A program made the translations under genes and the position numbers. 64,000 bases of DNA from Orrella daihaiensis. Its GTDB lineage: Bacteria > Pseudomonadota > Gammaproteobacteria > Burkholderiales > Burkholderiaceae_B. How positions within the stretch are numbered: position 1 is the stretch's first letter; each line of letters begins with the position of its first letter. The notes beneath the pieces are model-generated. The model was given only the letters and a program-made list of their open reading frames with translations. It did not search any database and was not told the origin of the DNA. The DNA is taken from positions 1,302,001 through 1,366,000 of the forward strand of contig NZ_CP063982.1 of NCBI RefSeq assembly GCF_022811525.1, given 5' to 3'. Positions 16,914 to 24,534 of the stretch are shown piece after piece.

Positions 16914-17834
16914 CTACGCGCCAGTTGCCATCGAAAAAACCGGCACTCTTACCCGCTCAACATACCGCATGACCGTATCCGTCTTCGCCCAACCGCCCTT
17001 GACCATGATTTGCGGCAGACTCGCACCTTGAACCAGCATGTCTTGCGCTGAGCCAACCCGCATCGAATGACCGCTGATGCCAGCCACGACGTCTTCGTTC
17101 AGTTTTGCTTTTCGACCGATGGACTTCAGGATACGCCCAACTTGCCCATCACCCAGACCCTCCGTGATCTCGCCAGATGGAAGTACGGCGCGAAACAGAA
17201 AGCCAGCATCAAGGCGAGCGCTGTCCAACCAGTCTTTGACCGCATAAGAGGCCCCAATACCCAAGTGAATCCACTGTCCGCTGCCAAGTTGATCGGTCTT
17301 TGACTTTCTGAGCAGAATGGATACGCATCCTTCTGAGCCCCATGCGATATCTTCGATACGCAGTGAAACAATTTCCGATCGACGTCGCATCGAGTCGTAA
17401 GCAAAAAGTAGCAAAGCCCGGTTACGTTTGCCTCGAATATCATTGGCACAGGCAGCGAGTAGTTTTTCCAAGACGGGGCGTGTGATCGGGTATGCCTGAT
17501 CAAATCGGCGGCCCAAGGCTCGGTGAATTTTCCGCAGAGCGAGCTTGACCTCAGAATGCTTGGTCGGATCCGGCAAATTCGATAGTCGGTGAACCGCACT
17601 GATTGAAGAGTTCTTGCGGCGGATGGTGGAGGTTTTGATGCCCAGCTTGCTGGTGGTCATCAGAAATTCTGCAATTAGCTCAGGCTGCGCCGGTAACGCA
17701 CAGGCACCGACTGTATCGCAGTAGTTGATGAACTCCTCCATGTCCTTCCTGTAGGCACGGATAGTATTCGGAGCATAAGCGTCCTCAATGTGCTCGATGA
17801 GCACCCTAAGTTTTTCAAAAGAGGTATCATTCAT
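16914..17834 (-). CDS. Tyrosine recombinase / site-specific integrase
   Basis: A 306-residue phage-integrase family protein. Residues 1-~100 form the SAM-like core-binding domain (APNTIRAYRKDMEEFINYC). The catalytic domain shows Arg151 in the MRRRSEIVSLRIEDI helix, Lys179 in RKSKTD, the box II pair His256 and Arg259 in SGHSMRVG, Trp282 in GGWAKTD in place of the second His, and the nucleophile Tyr291 in VMRYV. All catalytic positions are present, so it should be active. It is divergent from an XRE regulator across a repeated operator. No tRNA or att pair is visible beside it, so whether it moves this region is open. Confidence 0.9.
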   Translation of the reverse strand: MNDTSFEKLRVLIEHIEDAYAPNTIRAYRKDMEEFINYCDTVGACALPAQPELIAEFLMTTSKLGIKTSTIRRKNSSISAVHRLSNLPDPTKHSEVKLALRKIHRALGRRFDQAYPITRPVLEKLLAACANDIRGKRNRALLLFAYDSMRRRSEIVSLRIEDIAWGSEGCVSILLRKSKTDQLGSGQWIHLGIGASYAVKDWLDSARLDAGFLFRAVLPSGEITEGLGDGQVGRILKSIGRKAKLNEDVVAGISGHSMRVGSAQDMLVQGASLPQIMVKGGWAKTDTVMRYVERVRVPVFSMATGA

Positions 17835-17858
17835 ACGTCTACAAACCCATAAAACGAT

Positions 17859-17882
17859 ACTATATAGCTAACTATATAGCTT
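17859..17882. promoter_or_regulatory. Tandem operator between integrase and XRE gene
   Basis: Two direct copies of ACTATATAGCTW, 12 bp each and abutting; each contains the palindrome CTATATAG. The site lies between the divergent integrase and XRE start codons, as expected for an operator of the XRE protein controlling both. Confidence 0.7.
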
Positions 17883-17889
17883 TTTAGAT

Positions 17890-18132
17890 TTGATTACAAG
17901 TGAACAAATAAAAGCGGCTCGTGCGATTGTCAGAATGACAGTGGCAGAGTTGGCCTCGGCCTCTGGAGTTGGAATCGCAACCATAAAGCGGCTAGAGGCC
18001 GTGAGCGGCCTACCGCCGGTTCAAGCCCGCACGCTATCAGCAATTAAGACTGCTCTTGAAGCAATGGGTGTCGAATTCATTGGTACTCCCGATGATAGAC
18101 CAGGTGTGCGACTAACCAACACCAAATCCTGA
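17890..18132 (+). CDS. XRE-type helix-turn-helix regulator
   Basis: An 80-residue single-domain DNA-binding protein. ITSEQIKAARAIVRMTVAELA followed by SGVGIATIKRLEAVSG is the lambda-repressor-like HTH; LSAIKTALEAMGVEFIG is the usual tail of small XRE proteins associated with integrases. The TTG at 17890 is the only start giving the complete domain. The tandem palindromic site just upstream (17859-17882) suggests that it represses itself and the divergent integrase. It is followed after 11 bases by a co-directional hypothetical gene, so the three genes to 19353 are probably one operon. Confidence 0.8.
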   Translation: MITSEQIKAARAIVRMTVAELASASGVGIATIKRLEAVSGLPPVQARTLSAIKTALEAMGVEFIGTPDDRPGVRLTNTKS

Positions 18133-18143
18133 GGACGATCGCA

Positions 18144-18749
18144 ATGGGCAAAAAATCAACGACACACTCGACAGACGATTTGCCACTTTCCATCATCAGC
18201 AAACTATCCGGCGGCCACATTCCATTGCTGCCAGGCGAGTCTGCCGATGAATACCGTGATGGACTGCAAGCCACCATTACCGAGCTCGAAGCCAAAACAC
18301 CGATGCAGATCTACCTGGCCGAGAAGATCTTTGATTGCATGTGGTGGATACGGCGTCTTGAGGCGCAAAAGGTTGAAATCATTTTCACGGCTGCCTGCGA
18401 CTGGTTGAAGCTGAAAGTAAACAATCCGCCTAAGCCAACCCTGCTCGGTAGTTCGAACAACATCTGGAATGAACCTCTACTGATTGCTTCTGCCAAGGCA
18501 GTAGGACATAGTGTGCAAAGTCTGATGGCTGAGGCAACCAAGTGGCAAGTCGCGGCATTAGGTAACCTAGACGCCCGCATCGCCGACCGATTAAAAGCCA
18601 TGCAGGGATTTCAAGCGTCGTATGAAGCGTTAGTCAAGCGCAAACTCGTCATTGAACGCCTGCGCCTACAAAACGAGAACTTGAGTCGCAACGTTCACGC
18701 CATCGAGATGCAACCCGTGTCCAATGACAGAGAAACCGATGACGAGTGA
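18144..18749 (+). CDS. Conserved hypothetical protein
   Basis: A 201-residue, mostly helical, soluble protein with no motif I can name. The segment EYRDGLQATITELEAKTPMQ near residue 35 and a Leu/Arg-rich helix near the C-terminus (KRKLVIERLRLQNENLSRN) suggest coiled-coil packing. GAGG stands seven bases before the ATG. Its 3' end overlaps the next gene by 26 bp, so the two are translationally linked. I recall similar gene pairs in other Proteobacteria, but no function is known to me. Confidence 0.65.
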   Translation: MGKKSTTHSTDDLPLSIISKLSGGHIPLLPGESADEYRDGLQATITELEAKTPMQIYLAEKIFDCMWWIRRLEAQKVEIIFTAACDWLKLKVNNPPKPTLLGSSNNIWNEPLLIASAKAVGHSVQSLMAEATKWQVAALGNLDARIADRLKAMQGFQASYEALVKRKLVIERLRLQNENLSRNVHAIEMQPVSNDRETDDE

Positions 18750-19353
18750 TCGCAGGCAGGCCGCCAATCGGCTCAACGCCCAGCGATCCACCGGCCCTAA
18801 ATCTGCCGCTGGCAAACGGGCGGCGGCATTAAACGCCATTCGTCACGGCCTGACGGCTCGAACGATATTAGACGTACCGGATCCAGCGCTCGATCAAATT
18901 CACTCAGTCATCCTGCCAGAAATTAAGGACCCAGAAATCGCTCGATCCATCGCCCAGAAGATCCTTAACTACGAGCGCAACGAAGCCTATCAACGACAAA
19001 TCGCTGAAGCCGAGAAGGCAGGGCAGAACGGTTTTGTGGATCAGATGGCGATTAAAAAGAATATTGACGAAGGCAATGCCCAAGCGTTCATCATGGCAGG
19101 CCAGGTGCTAAGAAAGTTGGAGCAACCGCGGCTCAGTAAAACAGAGAAGGCCGAGAACAAGTTGCAGCTTCAGAGCCTGCGATTCCTGGCAAAGGTTTCT
19201 GCCCAGAAGGCGGATCAAATGGTACGCGACGGCAAGCAGAAAGAAACCCAGATGCGTCGCCACTACAAGCGCGCAAGCAACCAGCTCATCAAAGCAGTCA
19301 AGGCTGCCAGTTTGTTTTCTGGAAAGCCGCCTGATACTGCGCGTGACTATTAA
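18724..19353 (+). CDS. Conserved hypothetical protein (STGPKSAAGK motif)
   Basis: A 209-residue basic protein. The N-terminus RQAANRLNAQRSTGPKSAAG and then NAIRHGLTAR is a motif block seen in a widespread bacterial family with no assigned function. The rest is helical and Lys/Arg/Gln-rich with a long probable coiled coil (about residues 80-170). ATG 18724 overlaps the end of the previous gene. The basic charge would allow nucleic-acid binding, but that is inference. It is the last gene of the probable XRE operon; 50 bases separate it from the next gene. Confidence 0.65.
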   Translation: MTEKPMTSDRRQAANRLNAQRSTGPKSAAGKRAAALNAIRHGLTARTILDVPDPALDQIHSVILPEIKDPEIARSIAQKILNYERNEAYQRQIAEAEKAGQNGFVDQMAIKKNIDEGNAQAFIMAGQVLRKLEQPRLSKTEKAENKLQLQSLRFLAKVSAQKADQMVRDGKQKETQMRRHYKRASNQLIKAVKAASLFSGKPPDTARDY

Positions 19354-19403
19354 TTCGCTTGATATAAAATTTCGTTTTTGGCAAGAGTCGTCAGGAATAC
19401 ATC

Positions 19404-19748
19404 ATGGCAAAAATTGACGGTGAATGGGTGTGTTTGGAATGCGGCTACAAGTCCCCGGCGATACGCAATGGGATATGCCCAAACTGTGTACAGATAAAAA
19501 AACAACTTGATCTTCAAAAAGATCTGCTTGAAGCGACGCGTCGCAGCGAAAAAGCACAGCTTGAGGCGGCCAGAAAGACACGAGCCCCGTCAACCTCCGT
19601 TTCAGCTGAAGAGGTTACTCAGGTGGTTGGCGGTATGGTGTCGTTAACTGGATGGCTCTTAAGGCTAACGCTCAAGACCCTGAAGTGGATCGTGATTTTC
19701 CTCATCGTCATGGCGATTCTCATTCAGATTAAGAAAATGTTTTCATGA
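19404..19748 (+). CDS. Zinc-ribbon membrane protein
   Basis: A 114-residue protein. Cys10, Cys13, Cys25 and Cys28 (VCLECG...GICPNCVQ) form a rubredoxin-like zinc ribbon at the N-terminus. A charged helix (residues ~30-60) follows, and then a hydrophobic segment (~78-110, WIVIFLIVMAILIQI) that should anchor it in the inner membrane with the ribbon in the cytoplasm. ATG 19404 is preceded by a purine-rich stretch. Function unknown; it shares orientation with the hypothetical genes before it but is separated by an AT-rich gap that may hold its own promoter. Confidence 0.65.
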   Translation: MAKIDGEWVCLECGYKSPAIRNGICPNCVQIKKQLDLQKDLLEATRRSEKAQLEAARKTRAPSTSVSAEEVTQVVGGMVSLTGWLLRLTLKTLKWIVIFLIVMAILIQIKKMFS

Positions 19749-20349
19749 GCGCTGTGAAACTTGCTTGGACTGGATAAACGCGATGAAGGCAGGCTTGTGT
19801 GTTTGACGGCTTTTTGTTTGAAGCGCCAAACTTGGGACCCATGCATATTCAACTCATGCAGCATGCAAGATCAATTAACCAATTTTCCTACCGAAATGTA
19901 GGCGGCTCACGAGAGAAACCTACCTTTAGGTCATTTTCAGAAAAGGGAGGATTTTTGAGTCTGCTTAATTTTTGAGCAAATAAATTACCCGAATTACATT
20001 TTTGACTCAATCTGAATTCCCACAAATCGGCAACAAAATCGGCCCTTGCCGCCAACTCAATCCTCTAATTTGGCTAAAAATTCTGCAAAGAATAACGCCT
20101 CGGTATGCAATATCAAACAACAAGAAACGCGACTGAATCAGCCGGCAAATACTAATATAAACTTAGTATTGGTAAATTTTCCAAACTGTTTTTACAAAAC
20201 GAACCCAAGTTATAGGCGCAACAAAAGGGCACAGCCCTCAATAAAATACAAGAATACTTTAATCGCCCGCTAAAACCCTAACCCTGGCCATGACAGCCCA
20301 GGATCGGCAAGCGATTTCTGACGTGATCTTTGATTCATTGATATCCACG
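19749..20349. other. AT-rich intergenic gap
   Basis: 601 bases without a supportable gene. The frame at 20046-20273 has biased, Asn-rich composition and no start signal. A short inverted repeat ACCTA-CCTT-TAGGT lies near 19920. Nothing else is recognised. Confidence 0.5.
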
Positions 20350-20778
20350 TTACTCCAGACGCTGTTCGGCCAACGCCAACAAGTCTCGGGCCTGCTCAAG
20401 ACATTCTTGCAGCAAAGCTTCGGTGACAAGCTCGCCCTCATAGTCTGTCACGTTTCGCTGTTTGCGTAAGCCGTCTAGGATTTGTACGGTGAGTGTCGGA
20501 ACATCTAGCGTGTGAACCAAACATTGCAAGGTCGTTTGATGGTGGCCTGGCTTGGATGTCGATGTCCGATACCCCTGCCTTAATAACGCGGCATCGGCAA
20601 CCGCTCTGATCGCTGTATACGCACAATCGAAACGGGTCTCGGTACTGTTTTCTACGCGCAGGGCATCTTTCAGACGACTACGGGCTGTCGCAAGCATTCG
20701 ATCCAATAAGTCTTGAGAAAACTCGACAGCATCAAGCTGTCCAATTTTTTCTAGGTTGCGCAAATTTTCAGAGGTCAT
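20350..20778 (-). CDS. HEPN-domain protein (partner of MNT nucleotidyltransferase)
   Basis: A ~142-residue all-helical protein. DLLDRMLATARSRLKDA, FDCAYTAIRAVADAALLRQGY and LDGLRKQRNVTDYEGELV are the helices of a HEPN fold. The usual R-x4-6-H ribonuclease motif reads RNVTDY here, with no His, so it is either inactive or belongs to the non-RNase HEPN branch. It follows an MNT-type nucleotidyltransferase gene with a short overlap. ATG at 20776-20778 is preferred over GTG 20784. HEPN/MNT pairs usually act as toxin and antitoxin, with the nucleotidyltransferase modifying the HEPN partner; the direction is inferred from that family. Confidence 0.75.
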   Translation of the reverse strand: MTSENLRNLEKIGQLDAVEFSQDLLDRMLATARSRLKDALRVENSTETRFDCAYTAIRAVADAALLRQGYRTSTSKPGHHQTTLQCLVHTLDVPTLTVQILDGLRKQRNVTDYEGELVTEALLQECLEQARDLLALAEQRLE

Positions 20779-21346
20779 GCTCACTACCGATGATAAAAAT
20801 CTTTGGCTTTGAAACGATGTCTTTTACAAATGCATTCCCTTCTTGCCGTTTGCGTGTCCATTCGTCGCGCGACATAACCTTGGGATTGATTTCTCGAGAC
20901 AAGACTTTCTGCGCATCATAGAGCGCGTTGTGGATTTGTCCGAATGTGACATCACCAATAATCAAAACATCGATATCACTGTGAGATGTCTCGGTTTCTT
21001 TGGCCACAGACCCAAACACGAATGCCACTTCCAAATGATCGGCTAGTGGTCTCAACGCATTAGCCAAGACATCATACAAACCGATGGTCTTACGAATCAG
21101 TGCCTGCAATTCCTGGTAAACGGGGTGGTCGGGGTTGATGCAAAACTGAACTTGATTGCCCTGCGCTTTTGATTTCACCAAATCTGCAGCGACCAGCAAG
21201 TCGAGCTCCTTTTTCAAAGTGCCCGGAGATGTGTGTGTCAGGCGGGCAAGTTCACGCAGATGAACCGAAACATCCGGATTCATTGCTAGAAACGCCAGCA
21301 CTTTGCGGCGGTACTGGTTAGGAAAGAGTAGGTCAGCGACAGACAT
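20768..21346 (-). CDS. Winged-helix + MNT nucleotidyltransferase (antitoxin-like)
   Basis: A 192-residue protein. Residues ~12-72 are an ArsR/MarR-like winged helix (LRELARLTHTSPGTLKKELD). Residues ~104-180 are a minimal nucleotidyltransferase with the GS...DxD signature FGSVAKETETSHSDIDVLII (Gly112, Ser113, Asp124, Asp126). The enzyme should transfer a nucleotide to its HEPN partner, and the winged helix should bind its own promoter. The start ATG 21346 gives the full domain; a TTG at 21376 would add ten residues. An inverted repeat at 21384-21400 upstream is the candidate operator. The 3' end overlaps the HEPN gene by 11 bp. Confidence 0.82.
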   Translation of the reverse strand: MSVADLLFPNQYRRKVLAFLAMNPDVSVHLRELARLTHTSPGTLKKELDLLVAADLVKSKAQGNQVQFCINPDHPVYQELQALIRKTIGLYDVLANALRPLADHLEVAFVFGSVAKETETSHSDIDVLIIGDVTFGQIHNALYDAQKVLSREINPKVMSRDEWTRKRQEGNAFVKDIVSKPKIFIIGSEHDL

Positions 21347-21383
21347 TAGTGAAAGACATTGTGTTTCATAAAACAAAACGATC

Positions 21384-21400
21384 GTTTCATATTTAGAAAC
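21384..21400. promoter_or_regulatory. Candidate operator of the MNT/HEPN operon
   Basis: GTTTC-N7-GAAAC inverted repeat, with a further GTTTCATA at 21363-21370 repeating the left arm. It lies just upstream of the winged-helix MNT gene, whose product probably binds it. Confidence 0.55.
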
Positions 21401-21502
21401 ATTTTATCCTTTTTGCTCGGCTACTACAACCGGCTAGGAGGATATGTTTAATAACAATGTGATGGCCATGAGTCGGTGCTTCTCACGAAAGATGTCCGAA
21501 TT

Positions 21503-21685
21503 TCATGCCGCCCGTTTTAAGCTGGCTTCGGCTTGGTAGTGCTCTTTTGGCGGGTTAAGCGAAACCTGCTGCGGCCGATTCCAGTCACGAGTTGACCGGT
21601 TTTTCCACCGATGCGGTCTGGCAAGCTTAGCAGCCTCGTAAACGGCTTGGCGGTTTTGCACATCGATCTGATCCTGACCGCTGTG
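21503..21685 (-). pseudogene. IS3-family transposase C-terminal remnant
   Basis: The reverse strand reads HSGQDQ, then RQAVYEAAKLARPHRWKN, then TRDWNRPQQVSLNPPKE and a stop. The pattern H-x2-RD...LYEAAR-x-P-RW...TR-W-P...V-LNP is the end of IS3-family OrfB integrases. The integrase core and any start are absent, so it is a remnant. It lies directly downstream of the DUF5615 toxin-type gene, in the 326-base gap 21377-21702, which has no other gene. Confidence 0.6.
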
Positions 21686-21702
21686 TTCACGCCTTGCGGG
21701 GC

Positions 21703-22038
21703 CTAGGCGAGTAACTCGATGCAAGCCAAACCGTGATCACCAAGCGTTTCATATATGTGATTCTTGTTATCTAGAAGCAGCTTGAGGATAGCGCCTCGGC
21801 CAACATTAGGTGTTATTAGGCGGATTACCTGGGGTGGCGTACCCCAGACCAAAGAAAGTTCCTGGAAATCCGCATCTCTAGTCACAACAACATAGCCGTT
21901 TTGTTTCGCATGATCCCAAACTTCCCTGTCACTGGCAGACTCTAGGCCGACGAGAACAACTTGGGATGTGCCCGGAAAGTCTTGTTCAAGAAAAGGAACC
22001 AATCGGCGAGAGAGGTTTTCGTCGAGTAACAGCTTCAA
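21703..22038 (-). CDS. DUF5615 PIN-like toxin-type protein
   Basis: A 111-residue protein. MKLLLDENLSRRLVPFLEQDFPG with Asp6 and Glu7, VWDHAKQNGYVVVTRDADF with the paired Asp residues, and PPQVIRLITPNVG match the DUF5615 family, compact PIN-like proteins paired with DUF433 antitoxins. These acidic residues are the predicted metal-binding nuclease site. The start overlaps the DUF433 stop by four bases (ATGA), showing translational coupling. It is taken as the toxin of the pair by family precedent; RNA cleavage has not been shown here. An IS3 remnant begins right after its stop. Confidence 0.82.
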   Translation of the reverse strand: MKLLLDENLSRRLVPFLEQDFPGTSQVVLVGLESASDREVWDHAKQNGYVVVTRDADFQELSLVWGTPPQVIRLITPNVGRGAILKLLLDNKNHIYETLGDHGLACIELLA

Positions 22039-22253
22039 TTAACCCTCAACGAATAAACCTGATGCTCTCGGTCAGCAGCATAGGCCAATACAGCCATGAT
22101 GTCCTCAACGGTAAGCTCAGGGAAGTCTTCCAAGATTTCCTGATGTGTCATGCCGCTAGCAAGCATCGAGAGAACATCGTAAACGGTAATGCGCAAACCC
22201 CTGATGCAAGGTCTGCCCCCTCGTTTGCCAGGCTCCAGAGTGATCCTATCCAT
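22035..22253 (-). CDS. DUF433 antitoxin-type protein
   Basis: A 72-residue protein. RITLEPGKRGGRPCIRGLRI, then VYDVLSMLASGMTHQEILEDFPELTVEDI is the DUF433 signature: a short beta hairpin with GxPCIRG and a homeodomain-like helix-turn-helix. These proteins bind DNA and neutralise DUF5615 partners encoded immediately downstream, as here with a 4-base overlap. It is probably autoregulatory. No clear operator palindrome was seen in the upstream gap. Confidence 0.82.
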   Translation of the reverse strand: MDRITLEPGKRGGRPCIRGLRITVYDVLSMLASGMTHQEILEDFPELTVEDIMAVLAYAADREHQVYSLRVN

Positions 22254-22789
22254 TTAATGTTCCACCAAGAGTATCGGGTTATTCGCGCGAAACCATTATC
22301 AAACCGCCCTAATCTGCCGGCGACCGTTGATGCCGAATCTGACCTCGTAATGAGTTTGGACAAAAGCCTACAAGGTCAACATTGTGCATTGTACGCTCAC
22401 GACAGAAACCTAACGAGCACTCATGACAGCACTTATGGTAGTGGAAATCCATGATCAAAGGCGCGCACGCTGATTGTGATTCGGGTGTCACTTGCCTTTC
22501 GGTTTGTCCCTCGGTTCAACCTCTTTGCTCACGATTCCATGCGTTTGGGTCGGATAAGTCTGCGCCACACCGCGCACGACTTGATCGACTTAGTTTCGCG
22601 CGAGGCCTAGGAGCTCACGCCATTAATCACGCTAGCAGGAATTGACAGCCTGGTAGCTCAATACTTGTTGGCAACGGACGGGGGTTGTCTTTGATTTCCT
22701 CTCAGGAAAAAATGGCAGCAACCTTGGAACTCGAGGGGGCAGCAGGAGAGGTTTGCGGCAGGCGAGCCTGTTGTATCCACGTTGTAGGT
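22254..22789. other. Intergenic gap between two toxin-antitoxin modules
   Basis: About 535 bases between the divergent DUF433 and ParD genes. Several short frames exist on both strands, but none has a recognisable sequence or start signal. No transposon remnant was identified. Confidence 0.5.
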
Positions 22790-22816
22790 GTATTCAATTT
22801 TGATTAGAATGAATAC
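22790..22816. promoter_or_regulatory. Candidate ParD operator
   Basis: Inverted repeat GTATTCA-N13-TGAATAC placed 30 bases upstream of the parD start, overlapping AT-rich promoter-like sequence. ParD-type ribbon-helix-helix dimers bind such sites. Confidence 0.6.
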
Positions 22817-22845
22817 ATAAAAACTTTTGTGTCTAGGAACCTCGA

Positions 22846-23097
22846 ATGAGCACAACCACGTTGACTGTGCGTCTGAGCGGTGCACTGAGCGACTTTGTCG
22901 CCGCGAATGTTAGTGAAGACGGTTCCTATGAGAACGTCAGTGAGTACATACGTGACTTGATCCGTCGCGACAAAGAGCGAACTCAGGCTATGGCCTTTGA
23001 GCGGTTGAAGGCGGAATTGGCGATGGCATTCGCTGCGCCGGAAGATTCATACGAGCCATTATCGGCTGCCGATGTGATTAGTCGTCACGAACGGTGA
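22846..23097 (+). CDS. parD: ParD-family antitoxin
   Basis: An 83-residue ribbon-helix-helix protein. TTLTVRLSGALSDFVAANVS is the DNA-binding strand and first helix, and GSYENVSEYIRDLIRRDKER is the second helix in the form typical of ParD/CopG. The acidic, flexible C-terminus (APEDSYEPLSAADV) would wrap the ParE toxin. It is followed four bases later by parE. The inverted repeat at 22790-22816 is the probable autorepression site. Confidence 0.88.
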   Translation: MSTTTLTVRLSGALSDFVAANVSEDGSYENVSEYIRDLIRRDKERTQAMAFERLKAELAMAFAAPEDSYEPLSAADVISRHER

Positions 23098-23101
23098 TCG
23101 A

Positions 23102-23422
23102 GTGCCAGTCCGTGTCCAAGCGGCGGCGTCGCTGCGAATCGACGAAATTTATCAATACACCAAACAAAAGTGGGGAAAGCGCCAAGCAGACAAATACATC
23201 AAGGGGATGTTTGCGGCGTTTGAGCGGATTGCATCACATGGTGTGTTGTCCAAACCTGTGCCAGGCGAGTTTGGGGTGTCTGGTTTTTGCTTGCGCTACG
23301 AGCACCATATTGTGTACTGGCGATATTTGTCAGACGGAGCGGTCGGTATCGTGACGATCTTGCATGAGCGAATGCACCAGATCGACCGCTTTGCTGATGA
23401 CTTCGGTGTAGGGCCTGTCTGA
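23102..23422 (+). CDS. parE: ParE-family toxin
   Basis: A 106-residue RelE/ParE-fold protein. VQAAASLRIDEIYQYTKQKWGKRQADKYI is the N-terminal helical hairpin, and GVSGFCLRYEHHIVYWRYLSDG and VTILHERM form the sheet typical of ParE. Members inhibit DNA gyrase rather than cleave mRNA; which of these applies here cannot be told from sequence. GTG 23102 starts four bases after the parD stop, so the two are co-translated. It looks complete. Confidence 0.87.
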   Translation: MPVRVQAAASLRIDEIYQYTKQKWGKRQADKYIKGMFAAFERIASHGVLSKPVPGEFGVSGFCLRYEHHIVYWRYLSDGAVGIVTILHERMHQIDRFADDFGVGPV

Positions 23423-23616
23423 GGTATGGCAGGGGCAACACCAAACCGCTTACATGGTGCAAAGCGTGTTTCTGTCGCTAGTAAAAAGGCGCTGCGGTCA
23501 CGATGTGCTGTGGCCATGACGGCTAAAACGCGATCACAGCCGTACAATTTGTGACTACACGAGATCGTTGACTCACCTACATCAGCCCCATCACTCTGAT
23601 CACCCCAATTTCCCTT

Positions 23617-24387
23617 ATGTTCGTTTCCCCACCGCGCACGCCATCGCTAATGACAGGTCACCTTAAAGCGGTCGGCAGTCCGCTGCTTGCTCATGTGCCT
23701 GCGCCAACCCGACCAAGTACGGTCACGCTTGCCGTGCCTAAGGTGATTGGTGCGACTGTCTGGTTACTGCTGTTGTCGTGCGTATCGGGTTACGCCATCT
23801 GGTTTCTGTTTGCGGACGATGCGACCCTGGCCCGTAACTTTGGTTTTGGGGCTGGCGTGGTGGCTTTCAGTTTTGCGTTCATCGCGAGCCTCAAACCCCA
23901 ACTGTCGACGTGGCTTGCGCCCCTGTATGCCGTGGCTGGTGGCTTGTTCATGGGTGGCTTGGCGTTTGCCTTTGAGGCCAGATACCCAGGCATTGCACTG
24001 CAGACGGTATTGGCAACGGCCTGCGTCTTTGTGGTGATGCTGGCTTTGTATTTGGCTGGTTGGCTGCGCGCCACGCCGCGGTTTCGGTTGGCGGTCTACG
24101 TGGCCACAGCGGGCATTGCATTGGCCTACCTGGTGGCGATTGTTTTAAGCCTATTGGGGATGCCTGTGGGCTGGTTGCGAGAGGGCAGTTGGGGCGCTGT
24201 GTTGTGGTTTGGGTTTGTGTCGTTGACGGCTGCGTTAAATCTAGTGCTTGATTTTGAGCGCATTGACAATCTAAGACGCCAGCCACAACCGGACTACATC
24301 AACTGGTACGTCGCAATGGGTTTGATGGTGACCTTGGTGTGGCTGTACATCTCGATCCTACGGCTAATCGCGAATCTGCGACGCTAG
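23617..24387 (+). CDS. Bax inhibitor-1/YccA-like membrane protein
   Basis: A 256-residue protein with a ~40-residue cytoplasmic N-terminus and seven hydrophobic helices, the last ending in YISILRLIANLRR. FAFEARYPGIALQTVLATA, LNLVLDFERID and NWYVAMGLMVTLVWLYI match the BI-1/YccA family, where a pair of Asp residues near the last helices forms the pH-sensitive calcium leak site. Bacterial members are implicated in membrane-protein quality control through FtsH. The last ~115 bp of the gene are duplicated at 26380-26496. Its stop overlaps that of the old hydrolase remnant by four bases, as for the original convergent pair. Confidence 0.8.
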   Translation: MFVSPPRTPSLMTGHLKAVGSPLLAHVPAPTRPSTVTLAVPKVIGATVWLLLLSCVSGYAIWFLFADDATLARNFGFGAGVVAFSFAFIASLKPQLSTWLAPLYAVAGGLFMGGLAFAFEARYPGIALQTVLATACVFVVMLALYLAGWLRATPRFRLAVYVATAGIALAYLVAIVLSLLGMPVGWLREGSWGAVLWFGFVSLTAALNLVLDFERIDNLRRQPQPDYINWYVAMGLMVTLVWLYISILRLIANLRR

Positions 24388-24490
24388 CTAAAAAACGCCC
24401 GTATTTCAGCTTGCAGCACCTCGGGTCGCTCTCCAGGGATATCGTGACCCGCATCGATGGTTTGATCCGAGACATTACTTGCTACCCGGT
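24271..24490. repeat. Left copy of ~220-bp direct repeat
   Basis: Matches 26380-26599 at a constant offset of 2109 bases with roughly 90% identity by eye and no gaps. It spans the 3' end of the BI-1-like gene and the 3' end of the convergent hydrolase gene, so it duplicates a gene junction. Confidence 0.88.
24384..24490 (-). pseudogene. 3' remnant of alpha/beta hydrolase gene
   Basis: Encodes VASNVSDQTIDAGHDIPGERPEVLQAEI..., matching the C-terminal ~35 residues of the intact hydrolase at 26493-27368 (VASDVSGQTIDAGHYIPEER). Sequence upstream of it is unrelated. It is a by-product of the duplication flanking the AAA/PD-(D/E)XK gene. Confidence 0.85.
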
Positions 24491-24534
24491 GACTGCAAAA
24501 GTACTCGCCTAGGATCAGTTGCCTCTTGCTGCGC

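Noticed and set aside
20046..20273. 75-codon frame in the AT-rich gap
   Set aside because: Asn/Lys-rich composition follows from base composition; no start signal or homology recognised.
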